From an uncultured Pontibacter sp. (GTDB lineage Bacteria > Bacteroidota > Bacteroidia > Cytophagales > Hymenobacteraceae), in NCBI RefSeq assembly GCF_947499215.1, contig NZ_CANMNI010000002.1, positions 124,001 through 188,000 on the forward strand: a DNA stretch of 64,000 nt, in the 5' to 3' direction. Positions 28,550 to 38,098 of this stretch are shown one piece after another (position 1 is the stretch's first letter; every line of letters begins with the position of its first letter). The notes below the pieces were generated by a model. The model had not been told where the DNA came from and made no database searches. It saw only the letters and a list, made by a program, of their open reading frames with translations. The translations under genes were made by a program, and so were the position numbers.

Positions 28550-29340
28550 TCCCAATAACCCGAATACTCGTTTTCCTCCTTATGCTTGCAACCTTCGGAT
28601 GCGAGTCGGGTAACCGGCCCGGTAACTTTGAGGGAGGATCTGACGAGACGGAGAAAATGTTGGTGACCCCTGCCCCGGACGGCCAAGTACAGGAAGTCCA
28701 AAGGAAGCTGATTAAAGAAGGGCGGGTCGAGTTTGAAACCGAAGACATCAGCACTACCCGGCAGACGGTGTTCCGTGCGGTGCAGCAATACAAAGGCTAT
28801 ATCTCCTCCGACCAAGAGTTCAAATCGCCGGGACGCACCAGCAATACCTTGGTCATCCGAGTGCCGGCCGAGCATTATGATGATCTGTTGCGCGATGCCA
28901 CGGTGGGAGTCAAGAAGTTTGACTTCCGGGAGATCGACGTGAAAGACGTGACAGAGGAATTTCTGGATGTGGAAGCCCGTCTGAAAACCAAAAAGGAACT
29001 TGAGGCCAGATTTCTGGAACTGCTCAAACAAGCCAAAAACGTAAGCGAGGTTGTCGAGATTGAAAAGCAGCTAAGTACCCTGCGCTCCGATATCGAGTCG
29101 ATAGAAGGACGGCTGAACTACCTGCAAAACCAAGTGGCCCTCTCCACCCTGAGCATGACGTTTTATGAGCGCACACCTGTGTACACGGAGTTTTCGCGGG
29201 AGTTTAAAGACGGCTTCCGGAATGGCTGGAACAACCTAATCTGGTTCTTTGTGTTCCTGACCAATATCTGGCCTTTTGTTTTGCTTGGACTGGCGCTGCT
29301 CATTGGAGTTAAGGTATACAGGAGTCGGCATAGAAAATAG
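28546..29340 (+). CDS. DUF4349-like lipoprotein
   Basis: 264 residues: lipoprotein signal (FLLMLATFGC), a DUF4349 body (RQTVFRAVQQYKGYISSDQEF, NTLVIRVPAEHYDDLL), a long coiled coil (DVEARLKTKKELEARFLELLK-type sequence, about 145-195), and a C-terminal membrane segment (FVFLTNIWPFVLLGLALLIG). The family has no known reaction. Coupling to the S41 protease suggests a shared envelope job. Confidence 0.82.
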   Translation: MIPITRILVFLLMLATFGCESGNRPGNFEGGSDETEKMLVTPAPDGQVQEVQRKLIKEGRVEFETEDISTTRQTVFRAVQQYKGYISSDQEFKSPGRTSNTLVIRVPAEHYDDLLRDATVGVKKFDFREIDVKDVTEEFLDVEARLKTKKELEARFLELLKQAKNVSEVVEIEKQLSTLRSDIESIEGRLNYLQNQVALSTLSMTFYERTPVYTEFSREFKDGFRNGWNNLIWFFVFLTNIWPFVLLGLALLIGVKVYRSRHRK

Positions 29341-29444
29341 CTGGACAAAAAAAGCCGGAACTAACCTTCAAATTACGGTATTCCTAATCTATAGTAAGTT
29401 TAAAAGTCATTTTATTACCTGCACGCTGCTAATTTGGTGGAGGG

Positions 29445-29477
29445 AAAAGCACGCTATACCCTAGCGTGCTTTTTTAC
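29445..29477 (+). terminator. Terminator after DUF4349 gene
   Basis: AAAAGCACGCTA pairs with TAGCGTGCTTTT around TACCC, then T-run. Confidence 0.85.
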
Positions 29478-29573
29478 TTTAAAGACCCCAATGGCGAACT
29501 ATAGTATGCAAGCTTGTAAACATTAGCGCTGATTTACGTTAGATAGGCAAATAAAATTGATAACATACTTTGT

Positions 29574-31172
29574 ATGAGAAGCCACTACCTACACGCATTT
29601 TTGCTCGCGTGTATCATCCTTTTTTCTTCGGGCTGTGCCCGCGAGAATTTCTTCCGAAAGACACCCGTAGTTGATGCAACGCTGCACCAACAACTCAAAA
29701 ATGCCACTCCCGCCGATGTAGACAGCGTCACCGTTATGGCCGGCCGACACTACAAGCGCACCGGATTCCATAATCTCTTCTGGGGTAAGCACTACCGCGA
29801 GGTATGGGCCACCCCTGTCACTGTCAAAGTATTCGATATGAAAACCGCCAAGGGTGGACTATCTGTTGAAAAGCTGGGCGGCGGCATGCAAACTACCAGT
29901 CTCACCTTGATCGATGAAGAAGGATTTACTTACGCCCTGCGCTCCCTCGACAAAGACCCTGCTGGCATCTTGCCTAAGTTCTGGCGCAACACCTTCGTTG
30001 CCGATGTGCTCCGCGATCAAACATCAGCTATAAACCCCTACGCCGCCTTCGTACTGCCACAAATGGCCGAAGCGGCGGGTATACCGCATTCTAAGCCCGA
30101 ACTGGTCTACGTACTTCCGTCCGACACCACCTTTGGCGAGTACAGCGATAAGTTTCAGGACGGGGTGTTTATGATCGAGGAGAAGTATAACGACGATCGC
30201 ACCATTACCCCCATGCTCGGCAACGCCACCGATATTGCCGGCTCCAAAAAAATGCTCCGGAATCGATTCGGCGACGACGACCATTTTATAGACCAGCGTG
30301 AGTTTGCGCGTGCCCGCCTTTTTGACCTGTTTATAAACGATTGGGATCGGCACGAGGGCCAATGGGAATGGGCCGTTTACGACGACGGCAACAACAAACA
30401 TTACCGACCTATACCCAAAGACCGCGATAACGCATTTTTTCTGTTTGATGACGGTATTATCACTTGGCTTTTCAGCCGTAAGTGGGCCATTCGCAAGTTT
30501 GAGTCCTTCGACCCGAAATACAAGGATGTATACGCCCTCATGATGAATGCCCGGTTTCTGGATAGCCGCGCCCTAACAGAACTCTCCGCACAGGATTATC
30601 AGGAAATAGCCGCCGAGTTACAGACTGCACTCACGGACGACGTTATTGAAAGCGCCATCCGTAACTTCCCGCCTAAGGTATACGCCAAGGTAGGCGAACG
30701 CACCATCCGTACACTCAAAAGCCGTCGCGACCTTTTGCCTCAGGCAGCGCAGGAATTTTACCTGAACTTAGCCAAAAATCCGCTTGTGATCGGAACAGAT
30801 AAGGAGGAACGCTTTGAAGTGGAACGGCTGAACGACGAAGAGACATCCGTGAAAGTGATTCGCCTAGCCGACGACAAACAGGTATACCACCGGGTATTCA
30901 AGCGCAGCGAGACCAAAGAAATCACCCTGTATGGCTTGGCCGAGGATGACGAGTTCGAGGTAAGTGGCAATGTGAGCAAAGGTATACGCGTAGTGATCGT
31001 AGGTGGCAGAGGGGAAGATGAGATCAAAGACACATCACGTGTGAGAAGTCTGCGCCGCAAAACCATTGTGTATGACACGAAACGGGGCAACGAGATAGAA
31101 TTTGGACCGGAGACTGTTGACAAAACTAGCAAAGATGTGAAAGTACACGCTTTCGATCGAGAAGGACATTGA
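29574..31172 (+). CDS. Lipoprotein with kinase-like motifs (copy 1)
   Basis: 532 residues with a lipoprotein signal (CIILFSSGC, cysteine about 21). I do not recognise a named family. The centre carries ARLFDLFINDWDRHEGQWEW followed about 20 residues later by PIPKDRDNAFF: the spaced D-x-D-R-H and D-R-D pairs resemble the catalytic and metal-binding loops of secreted atypical kinases (CotH, FAM20, HipA-like). Upstream, YALRSLDKDP could hold the ATP-binding lysine. A kinase role on the cell surface is inference. A tandem paralog follows. Confidence 0.7.
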   Translation: MRSHYLHAFLLACIILFSSGCARENFFRKTPVVDATLHQQLKNATPADVDSVTVMAGRHYKRTGFHNLFWGKHYREVWATPVTVKVFDMKTAKGGLSVEKLGGGMQTTSLTLIDEEGFTYALRSLDKDPAGILPKFWRNTFVADVLRDQTSAINPYAAFVLPQMAEAAGIPHSKPELVYVLPSDTTFGEYSDKFQDGVFMIEEKYNDDRTITPMLGNATDIAGSKKMLRNRFGDDDHFIDQREFARARLFDLFINDWDRHEGQWEWAVYDDGNNKHYRPIPKDRDNAFFLFDDGIITWLFSRKWAIRKFESFDPKYKDVYALMMNARFLDSRALTELSAQDYQEIAAELQTALTDDVIESAIRNFPPKVYAKVGERTIRTLKSRRDLLPQAAQEFYLNLAKNPLVIGTDKEERFEVERLNDEETSVKVIRLADDKQVYHRVFKRSETKEITLYGLAEDDEFEVSGNVSKGIRVVIVGGRGEDEIKDTSRVRSLRRKTIVYDTKRGNEIEFGPETVDKTSKDVKVHAFDREGH

Positions 31173-31233
31173 TACACTGATACCAAACAGAGCACCCTAA
31201 CCAACAAAAACTGCCACTACCCCAACAACACCC

Positions 31234-31824
31234 ATGCGCCCCAACTACCACCTCACCACTTTTGCCGCCTGCCTTTTGCTTGTCTTTTTAGCTACTGGCT
31301 GCATCGGCAACAAGTTTACCCACAGCTTGCAACAGGTACCCCCTCCTTCCAAGCCAGCTACCCTTACCACAGATTATAGCGACAGCACCATCACGGTCGC
31401 CGCAGGCACGCATTACGGCCGTAGCTGGTTACACACTTTCTTCTATGGCAAACACTACCGCCCTGCATGGACCACCCCCGTGGAGTTTAGGGTATTGGAT
31501 CTGGGAATTGAGAAAGGGGGTCTAAAACCCACGCAACAGGGTGGCAGCCGACAGACCATGAACCTGCGGCTGGAAGACGCGGATGGTAAGGAGTATGTGC
31601 TGCGTTCCGTCGACAAAGACCCCGCTACCGCCCTACCCGAGAAATGGCAGCAAAGCTACGCCGCCAATATTATACGTGACGCTACTTCGGCCACCCACCC
31701 CTATGCCGCCTTGGTACTGCCTCCCATGGCCAAAGCCATCGGTATACACCACACGGAGCCCGAACTGGTCTATGTGCCCCATGACCCAAGGTTGGGTGAG
31801 TACCTCGAGAACTTCGGGGGATGA
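31234..31824 (+). CDS. Kinase-like lipoprotein copy 2, N-terminal part
   Basis: 196 residues: lipoprotein signal (LLVFLATGC) and the same N-terminal half as the gene before it (HYGRSWLHTFFYGKHYRPAWTTP against HYKRTGFHNLFWGKHYREVWATP-type sequence; YVLRSVDKDP). It stops at 31822-31824 within CTTCGGGGGATGA, where the paralog continues. Restoring one G would join it to the next frame, so the gene is split by a frameshift, a sequencing error or a slip site. Confidence 0.75.
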   Translation: MRPNYHLTTFAACLLLVFLATGCIGNKFTHSLQQVPPPSKPATLTTDYSDSTITVAAGTHYGRSWLHTFFYGKHYRPAWTTPVEFRVLDLGIEKGGLKPTQQGGSRQTMNLRLEDADGKEYVLRSVDKDPATALPEKWQQSYAANIIRDATSATHPYAALVLPPMAKAIGIHHTEPELVYVPHDPRLGEYLENFGG

Positions 31825-32861
31825 TCGCCTTGTTGGAAATTCGCCCAGATAACGACCTCTCAGACGAGCCCAGCATGGGTGGTTCTGAAAATGTGAAAAG
31901 CACCCGCTCCATGCTTGGTGATAGATTCTTCGGTAACGAAAGCCGTATTGACGCGCGCTATTTCTTGCGTGCCCGCCTGTTTGACATGCTCATAGGCGAC
32001 TGGAGCCGACACGAAGACAATTGGCGCTGGGCCCAGTATAAAAACGAAGATGTAACGGTATATCAAGCCGTGCCCCGCGACCGCGACAACGTGTTCTACA
32101 AGCTCAACGATGCCATTATTCCGTGGCTTTTTATGCGCACCGGCCTCAAAAAGCATTTCCAGACTTACAGCAACAACCTCAGCAATCTAGCCGAACTTAA
32201 CAGAAGCGGACGCAACCTCGACGAAACCATACTAGCCGAACTCACCTATCAAGACTGGGTTGAAGTGGCGGACAGCGTGCGCCTTGCCCTCACAGATGAA
32301 GTGATTGAGCAGGCCTTCCGTGAAATGCCCGATCCTGTCTTCAAACTCACGGCACCATCCATTATGTCGAAACTCAAGTCGCGTCGTGATAGATTAACAC
32401 CATCTGTCCGCAAATACTACAAAGAACTGGTGCGAGAGGCGCTTATAGTTGGGTCGGATAAACATGAGCGTTTCGAAATAGAGGTGCTGTCTGCGGATGA
32501 GGTAAGGGTGCGTGTGATGAAGATCAACAATGAGGGGGAAGCAAAGAGAGTGCTATCCGAGCGGGTATACCACGCCTCAGACACCAAAGAACTCCATTTG
32601 TATGGCCTCAATGGCGACGATGAGTTTATTGTGCAAGGCAATATACGGCCTCGGACAAGAATCAGGATATGGGGCGGAGCCGGTGAAGACAGCTATACCG
32701 TAAATGGACCGAAGCGCATGGCCCGGCGCATTCGCATAGAGGACACCGCCTACCGCAACATCTATGATGTGGCCGACGGTACCCGTCAGAAAACAGAACA
32801 GGACCCACAGGCTTACCAATACGACGCCGAGGGGTGGCTGCTGCGTTACTATTTAGACTAA
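31821..32861 (+). CDS. Kinase-like lipoprotein copy 2, C-terminal part
   Basis: 346 residues continuing the previous gene in another frame: ARLFDMLIGDWSRHEDNWRW and AVPRDRDNVFY match the first copy's DWDRH and DRD segments, with Ser in place of the middle Asp. The ATG overlaps the upstream TGA (ATGA), so coupled re-initiation is conceivable, but the part has no signal peptide and would stay in the cytosol if made alone. Together the two parts have about the same length as copy 1. Confidence 0.72.
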   Translation: MIALLEIRPDNDLSDEPSMGGSENVKSTRSMLGDRFFGNESRIDARYFLRARLFDMLIGDWSRHEDNWRWAQYKNEDVTVYQAVPRDRDNVFYKLNDAIIPWLFMRTGLKKHFQTYSNNLSNLAELNRSGRNLDETILAELTYQDWVEVADSVRLALTDEVIEQAFREMPDPVFKLTAPSIMSKLKSRRDRLTPSVRKYYKELVREALIVGSDKHERFEIEVLSADEVRVRVMKINNEGEAKRVLSERVYHASDTKELHLYGLNGDDEFIVQGNIRPRTRIRIWGGAGEDSYTVNGPKRMARRIRIEDTAYRNIYDVADGTRQKTEQDPQAYQYDAEGWLLRYYLD

Positions 32862-32884
32862 ATGAGACCTCCTCTATAAACCGT

Positions 32885-32927
32885 AAAAACAGCGAGAGCC
32901 GACTAAATTAGCCGACTCTCGCTGTTT
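32885..32927. terminator. Bidirectional terminator
   Basis: AAAACAGCGAGAGCCGACTAA pairs with ATTAGCCGACTCTCGCTGTTTT with two mismatches, between convergent genes. Confidence 0.8.
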
Positions 32928-32946
32928 TGTATCTACTGGTAAATAA

Positions 32947-33171
32947 TTACTTATCCTTTTTCTTGCCTTGGTCATTAGCGTCTTTCGCATTCCATGCACC
33001 CTGACCTTGCTGTTGGCTGGCTGTCGCCTTCGTGCCTTTGGTACCTAAATCGGTCGCTCCTTTGTGGTTTGCCTCATTGGAATACTCATTAGGCATCGGC
33101 TGTGAGCTAGCGCCACTTTCGGGTTTCTTTTTGTTCTTATTCTCTTCTGAGTTATTTTTGTTAGTAGCCAT
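32947..33171 (-). CDS. Small hydrophilic disordered protein
   Basis: 74 residues, rich in N, K, E, Q, G and S (MATNKNNSEENKNKKKPES, then TASQQQGQGAW) with no hydrophobic core. It resembles small stress-related hydrophilic proteins by composition only; no family is recognised. Confidence 0.55.
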   Translation of the reverse strand: MATNKNNSEENKNKKKPESGASSQPMPNEYSNEANHKGATDLGTKGTKATASQQQGQGAWNAKDANDQGKKKDK

Positions 33172-33266
33172 ATCTGTATTTCTTTAATCCAAACGGGTCC
33201 GCAATTCTTACGGACGTCTCCCCTTAGGTACGCGCAGCCCCAAGGGCGGGTTGTCTGGACGATAGG

Positions 33267-34019
33267 CTATACTTGCTTATGCAGCACGGTGGCAGAGGCT
33301 TGTGCCGTAGGCAGAATCAAGACTTCGGCTAAGTTTACATGCGCCGGTCGCGTCACCATAAAAGCGATCAGTTCGGCAATGTCTTCAGCTCGCAATGGTT
33401 GGTAGCCTTGGTACACCCCGGCAGCCCGCTCCTTGTCGCCTTTAAAACGCACCTCCGAAAACTCCGTCTCCACCAGCCCCGGATTTACTTCCGACACTCT
33501 TATACCTTCCTGTATCAGATCGATGCGCATACCTTTTGAAATGGCGTCCACTGCGAATTTAGAAGCGCAGTATACGTTACCATTAGCGTATACCTCTTTA
33601 CCAGCAATGGAACCGATGTTAATGATATACCCTTTCTTACGGGCCATCATCAGCGGGAGCACGGCATGAGTCACATAGAGCAAGCCTTTCACGTTGATGT
33701 CCAGCATCGCATCCCAGTCATCCACATCGCCGTGTTGTACAGGAGCCAGACCGTGAGCATTGCCCGCATTGTTCACCAGCACTTCCACATTCTTCCACTC
33801 ATCCGGCAGACTGCTGATGGCTTCGTTCACAGTCGCTCTGTCACGCACATCGAACTGCAGAGTCAGCACAGGTACTTCCGTTATCTCCTGCTGCAACTCC
33901 CGGAGGCGGTCGGTGCGGCGTCCCGTGGCGATAATGTGAAAGCCCAGATTGGCCAGCGCCATAGCCGTAGCCCGGCCTATACCTGATGTGGCGCCTGTAA
34001 CAAGTGCAATGCGTGCCAT
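33267..34019 (-). CDS. Short-chain dehydrogenase/reductase (YdfG-like)
   Basis: The 250-residue classical SDR has the NAD(P) loop TGATSGIGRATA (residues 8-19), NNAGNAHG, a catalytic Ser in NIGSIAGKEVYANGNVYCASK and Tyr-x-x-x-Lys as YCASK. The family includes 3-hydroxy acid/serine dehydrogenases; the substrate here is unknown. Its start is four bases from the porT stop, so it is likely read from the ubiE-porT transcript. Confidence 0.92.
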   Translation of the reverse strand: MARIALVTGATSGIGRATAMALANLGFHIIATGRRTDRLRELQQEITEVPVLTLQFDVRDRATVNEAISSLPDEWKNVEVLVNNAGNAHGLAPVQHGDVDDWDAMLDINVKGLLYVTHAVLPLMMARKKGYIINIGSIAGKEVYANGNVYCASKFAVDAISKGMRIDLIQEGIRVSEVNPGLVETEFSEVRFKGDKERAAGVYQGYQPLRAEDIAELIAFMVTRPAHVNLAEVLILPTAQASATVLHKQV

Positions 34020-34023
34020 ATGC

Positions 34024-34776
34024 TTATTCGAAGTAAAGGATAAACGATACGTTGTGAGTGGTTAATCTGTCAATCAGATCGCTGTACTGGCTTGCGTAAG
34101 GCGCTTTTTGGTTAAGTAGACCGTGCGAGAACCTCACCTCAGGCGCAAACTTGAAGTACGGGTAGAAAATATCCAGTCCCACGCCGTATTCGATCGACAG
34201 GTCATTACTTTCGGTATGGATTCTGTCGCCAAACTGCGTGTCTTTGCGATTGCCAAGGTCACGGCTGGCTTTCACACCGCCTACCATATACATTCTAAAG
34301 TTACCGCGGCGCTTGGCCCTGTACTTTAACAACAGGGGCAGCTCTATAACCGTCGAACTGATCGTCGCATCCCCGAAAGTACCTAGTTGTCCCTCCTCTG
34401 CTGTGCCATCATCAAAATCGATGGTGCGGCCATAGAAACCCACACCCGGCAGGAAGCGGGCATCGAGGTATTCAAAAAGGCGAACATTGAGTACCAGCCC
34501 CGGATAGAAACCCGGTCGGCTCATGGCATTGGCGGTAATACCGCCATCCACTTGGTCGACGTAAGCCTGCGAATGCTGAATTTGGTACTTAGAAATGGGC
34601 AAGCCTAGGTAGAAACCATAGTGAATGCGCTTCTCGTCGTAGCCTGGTTTGTTTTCACCTTTAATTTTTTGGGCCTGTACCTGTGTGGTGCCTGCCAGAC
34701 AAAGGAGGAATAGTACCGCAAAACCTATTTTTTGCCGGTGTAGATGGAGCTGATGCCAAATGTGAGTGAATGCCAT
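34024..34776 (-). CDS. porT: Type IX secretion protein PorT
   Basis: 250 residues: a signal peptide with a long n-region (hydrophobic core [13 protein letters not shown], cut near VQAQ) and an outer membrane beta-barrel ([46 protein letters not shown]). Position directly after and overlapping ubiE (52 bases) is the conserved place of porT in Bacteroidota. PorT is needed for secretion by the type IX system and gliding in relatives. Confidence 0.88.
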   Translation of the reverse strand: MAFTHIWHQLHLHRQKIGFAVLFLLCLAGTTQVQAQKIKGENKPGYDEKRIHYGFYLGLPISKYQIQHSQAYVDQVDGGITANAMSRPGFYPGLVLNVRLFEYLDARFLPGVGFYGRTIDFDDGTAEEGQLGTFGDATISSTVIELPLLLKYRAKRRGNFRMYMVGGVKASRDLGNRKDTQFGDRIHTESNDLSIEYGVGLDIFYPYFKFAPEVRFSHGLLNQKAPYASQYSDLIDRLTTHNVSFILYFE

Positions 34777-35447
34777 TTTGTATTTTTAAAACCAACTTCT
34801 TCAAAGATTTTCACGAAGTCCTTGCCGTCTGGAAAAGCCTGCACCGACTCGGGCAGGTAGGTATAGGCGGCACGGTCCTTAGAAACGAATTTTCCTACCA
34901 CAGGTAGTATATTCTTGAAATAAAATTGATACAGCTGCTTCATCGGGAAGCTCTGCGGCTTCGAGAATTCCAGTACCACGGCTGTACCGCCCGGCTTAAG
35001 CACCCGTTGCATTTCCGAAAGTCCCTGCTTTAGGTTCTCGAAGTTACGCACGCCAAAAGCCACCGTAATCGCGTCGAAGGTGTTGTCATCAAACGGCAGG
35101 TTCTCTGAGTCGCCGTATTTCAGTTCAATTTTGTCGGTCAGCCCTTTGCGCTGGAGTTTCTGACGCCCCACAGCCAGCATACCTTCCGAAATATCAACCC
35201 CTACGATCCTGTCTGGGTGCAGGCTCAGGGCCTCGATGGCAAAATCAGCCGTACCGGTGGCAATGTCCAGCATTTGCTTTGGCTTCTCGGCTTTCAGCAG
35301 ACTTACCGCCTTTTTACGCCACACAATGTCGATGCCAGCACTCAGGAAGTGGTTCAGGAAATCATACTTGCCGGCGATGTTGTCGAACATCTGCGCGACC
35401 TGCGACTTCTTATCGTTATTCTGGTCTTTGTAGGGTACTACCGCCAT
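34725..35447 (-). CDS. ubiE: Demethylmenaquinone methyltransferase
   Basis: This 240-residue SAM-dependent enzyme performs the last step of menaquinone synthesis. Motifs: [35 protein letters not shown] (motif I), [31 protein letters not shown] and LKPGG. Full length. Its 3' end overlaps the porT gene. Confidence 0.96.
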   Translation of the reverse strand: MAVVPYKDQNNDKKSQVAQMFDNIAGKYDFLNHFLSAGIDIVWRKKAVSLLKAEKPKQMLDIATGTADFAIEALSLHPDRIVGVDISEGMLAVGRQKLQRKGLTDKIELKYGDSENLPFDDNTFDAITVAFGVRNFENLKQGLSEMQRVLKPGGTAVVLEFSKPQSFPMKQLYQFYFKNILPVVGKFVSKDRAAYTYLPESVQAFPDGKDFVKIFEEVGFKNTKWHSLTFGISSIYTGKK

Positions 35448-35526
35448 GGGTTATGCTTATGTAATAAAAGAACAAAAATACTGTACCTGTAACTATTATG
35501 CACAGTATATGTTCCATTATTATAAA

Positions 35527-35560
35527 AAAACAGGCTGAGCGTATGCCCAGCCTGTTTTAA
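35527..35560 (-). terminator. Terminator after the PorE-like gene
   Basis: AAAACAGGCTG pairs with CAGCCTGTTTT around a 10-base loop, 24 bases after the stop at 35584; flanks are A- and T-rich. Confidence 0.8.
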
Positions 35561-35583
35561 TTTCTCCAACAAACAGCTTTAGG

Positions 35584-37563
35584 TTAGTTGTTCGGTGTTT
35601 CTTGGTTCTGATCTTGTCTTGGGATCACCTTAAACTCTGTTCTTCTGTTGAGCTGCATGTTAGCAGCAGAGTTGTTAGTGGCCACCGGACGACGCTCGCC
35701 GTAGCTTACAGTTACCAGTCTACGTGCAGAGATGCCCTGCTGTACCAAGTAATCGAATGCTGCGTTGGCGCGGTTATCACCAAGTGTCATGTTGTACTCG
35801 TCGCTTGCTCGAGAGTCAGTGTGACCTTCGATGCTCAGGTTAACACCTGGGTTAGCCTTCATGAAAGCGGCTACGGCATCCAGTTCACGGATAGACTCGG
35901 CACGCAGTTCGTACTTGTCAGTGTCGTAGTAGATGTTTTTCAGCTCAGCAGCAGCGATAACGTCGGCAGGAGCACCCACACGCGTAGAGTCGCCGAAGTC
36001 GATGTAGAAGTTCTGCTCAAAAGAAGTCGTATCGTTCAGCGACATTGGCATTTCGAACGCCTCAGTTGCAATCACTTCACCGTCTTTCGCAATCTCTACT
36101 TGGTAAGTACGACCAGAAAGAACATTCAATTCATAAGTACCGTCTTCCTGCTTGGTCACGTCACGGTAAGAGATTGGACGCTTGTCAGCCTGCTGGCCAC
36201 TGAATACCAGTTCCAGACCAGGGATTGCCAAGCTATCGTTCTTAGCGTACACATGGCCAGTCACACGGGCAGTACGGATATAGTTGATCGTGTAGATATC
36301 CTTTTCGCCGTAACCACCGATGCGGTAAGAAGACAGGTAAGCATAGCTTCCGTCTGGGCTCAAGCGATAGTAAGTATCATCATCTGGCGTATTTACCGGG
36401 TAGCCCAAGTTCTCAGGACGGCCCCATCTTCTAGCCACGGAGTCATACTTGGCAGCGAAGATGTCGTAACCACCCATTGTGCTGTGACCACGAGAAGCGA
36501 AGTAAAGCGTTCCGTCAGTAGACAGGTATGGGCTATCGTCGTCAAACTTGGTGTTGACAGTAGTTCCCATGCTTCTTGGCTTGCCCCACTCACCATTGCG
36601 CTGGCGCTGCGACACATAGATGTCTAGGTCACCGTCTTCAGAGTAGTGGCTAGTAGAGAAGTAAAGTGTCTGGTTGTCTGGTGTCACAAAGGCATCAGAT
36701 TCAAAGTCAGCAGTGTTGATGTTAGAACCAATGCTCTTGGCTTCGCCCCAGCTTCCGTCAGCCTGACGCTCAGCGTACATGATGTCACCGTTGTTTACAG
36801 AACGGTAAAGCAGCATCTTGGTGTCGTTATCAAAAAGCTGGATAGAAGCATCGTGGCCAGTGCTTTTCAGGTTGCCCGCGATAGATCGAGGCTGCTCCCA
36901 TTCTTCACCGCTAACACGGCGTGTCTCATAGATGTCTTCGAAGTACTCACCGTCGCTTGCCTTAGCGCCTTGTGGGGCACCGCCGGCACTGCGTGAAGTA
37001 AAAAGCAGGTAGTTGTCGTCAGACGAAATTACAGGGCTGTGCTCCGAAAACTCTGTGTTTACTGTACCACCTAGGTTTTTCACGAAGATATCCTTCGGGT
37101 TGGCATACTCCTTCTGTGCGTTGCGGCTCTGCTGGATCAGCATGGCCACCTCTTCACGGCGGTAGTCGTCGCGTCTGCGGATGTTCGGGATGTAAGCTTG
37201 GTAGTGCTTAATGGCGTCGTCGAAACGGTAGTTGATGTGGCTGATACGGCCCATCCAGTACTCGATGTCGCGGTCTACGTTCGGCTTAACAGACTGGGCT
37301 TTGTTAATGTATTGTGCCGCCTTCTCTTTATCGAAGGTCATGTAGCTGATGCCCGCGAAGTACAGCGCATCAGCGTTGTTAGGGTCATTGGCTAACACCT
37401 GCTCGTAGTATGGCAGGGCTGCTCGGTAATTTTCACGGTCAAAAAATTTGTTTCCAGTCCGGATCAGTTTTCTGTTGCTCTGCGCGTCGGCAGTGTAAGC
37501 TCCGACACATGTCAGGGCTAGCAGCAGCGAAAACCGCGAAAATAATTTGGCTAAATTATTCAT
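35584..37563 (-). CDS. porE: PorE-like OmpA-family protein of the type IX system
   Basis: 659 residues in the four-domain order known for PorE: signal peptide (LLLALTCVGAYTADAQ), TPR repeats (about 35-150), a WD40-like beta-propeller with repeated LYFAS / FTSRS strands (about 165-430), a carboxypeptidase-type regulatory domain (ARVTGHVYAKNDSLAIPG) and a C-terminal OmpA peptidoglycan-binding domain (GHTDSRASDEYN, LGDNRANAAFDYL). PorE anchors the secretion complex to peptidoglycan. The call rests on domain order and closeness to porT. Confidence 0.82.
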   Translation of the reverse strand: MNNLAKLFSRFSLLLALTCVGAYTADAQSNRKLIRTGNKFFDRENYRAALPYYEQVLANDPNNADALYFAGISYMTFDKEKAAQYINKAQSVKPNVDRDIEYWMGRISHINYRFDDAIKHYQAYIPNIRRRDDYRREEVAMLIQQSRNAQKEYANPKDIFVKNLGGTVNTEFSEHSPVISSDDNYLLFTSRSAGGAPQGAKASDGEYFEDIYETRRVSGEEWEQPRSIAGNLKSTGHDASIQLFDNDTKMLLYRSVNNGDIMYAERQADGSWGEAKSIGSNINTADFESDAFVTPDNQTLYFSTSHYSEDGDLDIYVSQRQRNGEWGKPRSMGTTVNTKFDDDSPYLSTDGTLYFASRGHSTMGGYDIFAAKYDSVARRWGRPENLGYPVNTPDDDTYYRLSPDGSYAYLSSYRIGGYGEKDIYTINYIRTARVTGHVYAKNDSLAIPGLELVFSGQQADKRPISYRDVTKQEDGTYELNVLSGRTYQVEIAKDGEVIATEAFEMPMSLNDTTSFEQNFYIDFGDSTRVGAPADVIAAAELKNIYYDTDKYELRAESIRELDAVAAFMKANPGVNLSIEGHTDSRASDEYNMTLGDNRANAAFDYLVQQGISARRLVTVSYGERRPVATNNSAANMQLNRRTEFKVIPRQDQNQETPNN

Positions 37564-38098
37564 GCTGTAAAGGGTTTGTTATACTTTATGGTTTGTTTGG
37601 AAAAAACGATTTATATGCTCTTTAAAAGGAGGCTCTTTTCGGTAAACGCATACGTCAACTGTTATCGCACGTTTCTGTTTACATTAAATATATTTTTATT
37701 ATTGCGTCACCCCTTCTTTCACCTTCCTTCTGCCAACAACCTTTTCCCTTACGCACAGCCGCATTAATAGATTCAGTAATTCATATTTTTATATACATAC
37801 ACATGAAGTCGAATCAATACCAGAAAGCAAATATATAAAAATTTACATATAAAACTATGTTGCAATCCAGAATATTTTGTAGGACTCACCGGCTTAGTAC
37901 TTGCAGCAGCAGGTTTTTGCTCACCAACCGGGCAAGTCCATCGCAAAACATGTTTGGAAAATTAGTAGTAAATTTGGAGATATTGGTGTGCGCCTCTTCT
38001 AGTCAGTTTGATTTGAGATGACATACTCTTCTATTATATAATACAAGCTCTAAGCTAAGGCCGCTTTGGTTTTTCTTGGGGCATCAGCTATAAGCAGC
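37564..38098. other. 535-base spacer between divergent genes, nothing clear
   Basis: Divergent upstream regions of the PorE-like gene and engB. The left two thirds is AT-rich with runs such as ATATATTTTTATTATT and TTTTTATATACATACACATG. TAAATTTG at 37969-37976 fits a -7 box on the plus strand but is 122 bases before engB and lacks a -33 at the right distance. GGACT...AGTCC at 37881-37940 pairs weakly. I see no RNA gene or reading frame I can support. Confidence 0.5.

Noticed and set aside
35602..36627. 341-codon frame opposite the PorE-like gene
   Set aside because: It is antisense to a recognised multi-domain gene and has no domain or signal of its own.
37564..38098. Possible structured RNA in the spacer before engB
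   Set aside because: Only weak pairings (GGACT/AGTCC) were seen; nothing matches an RNA family I can name.
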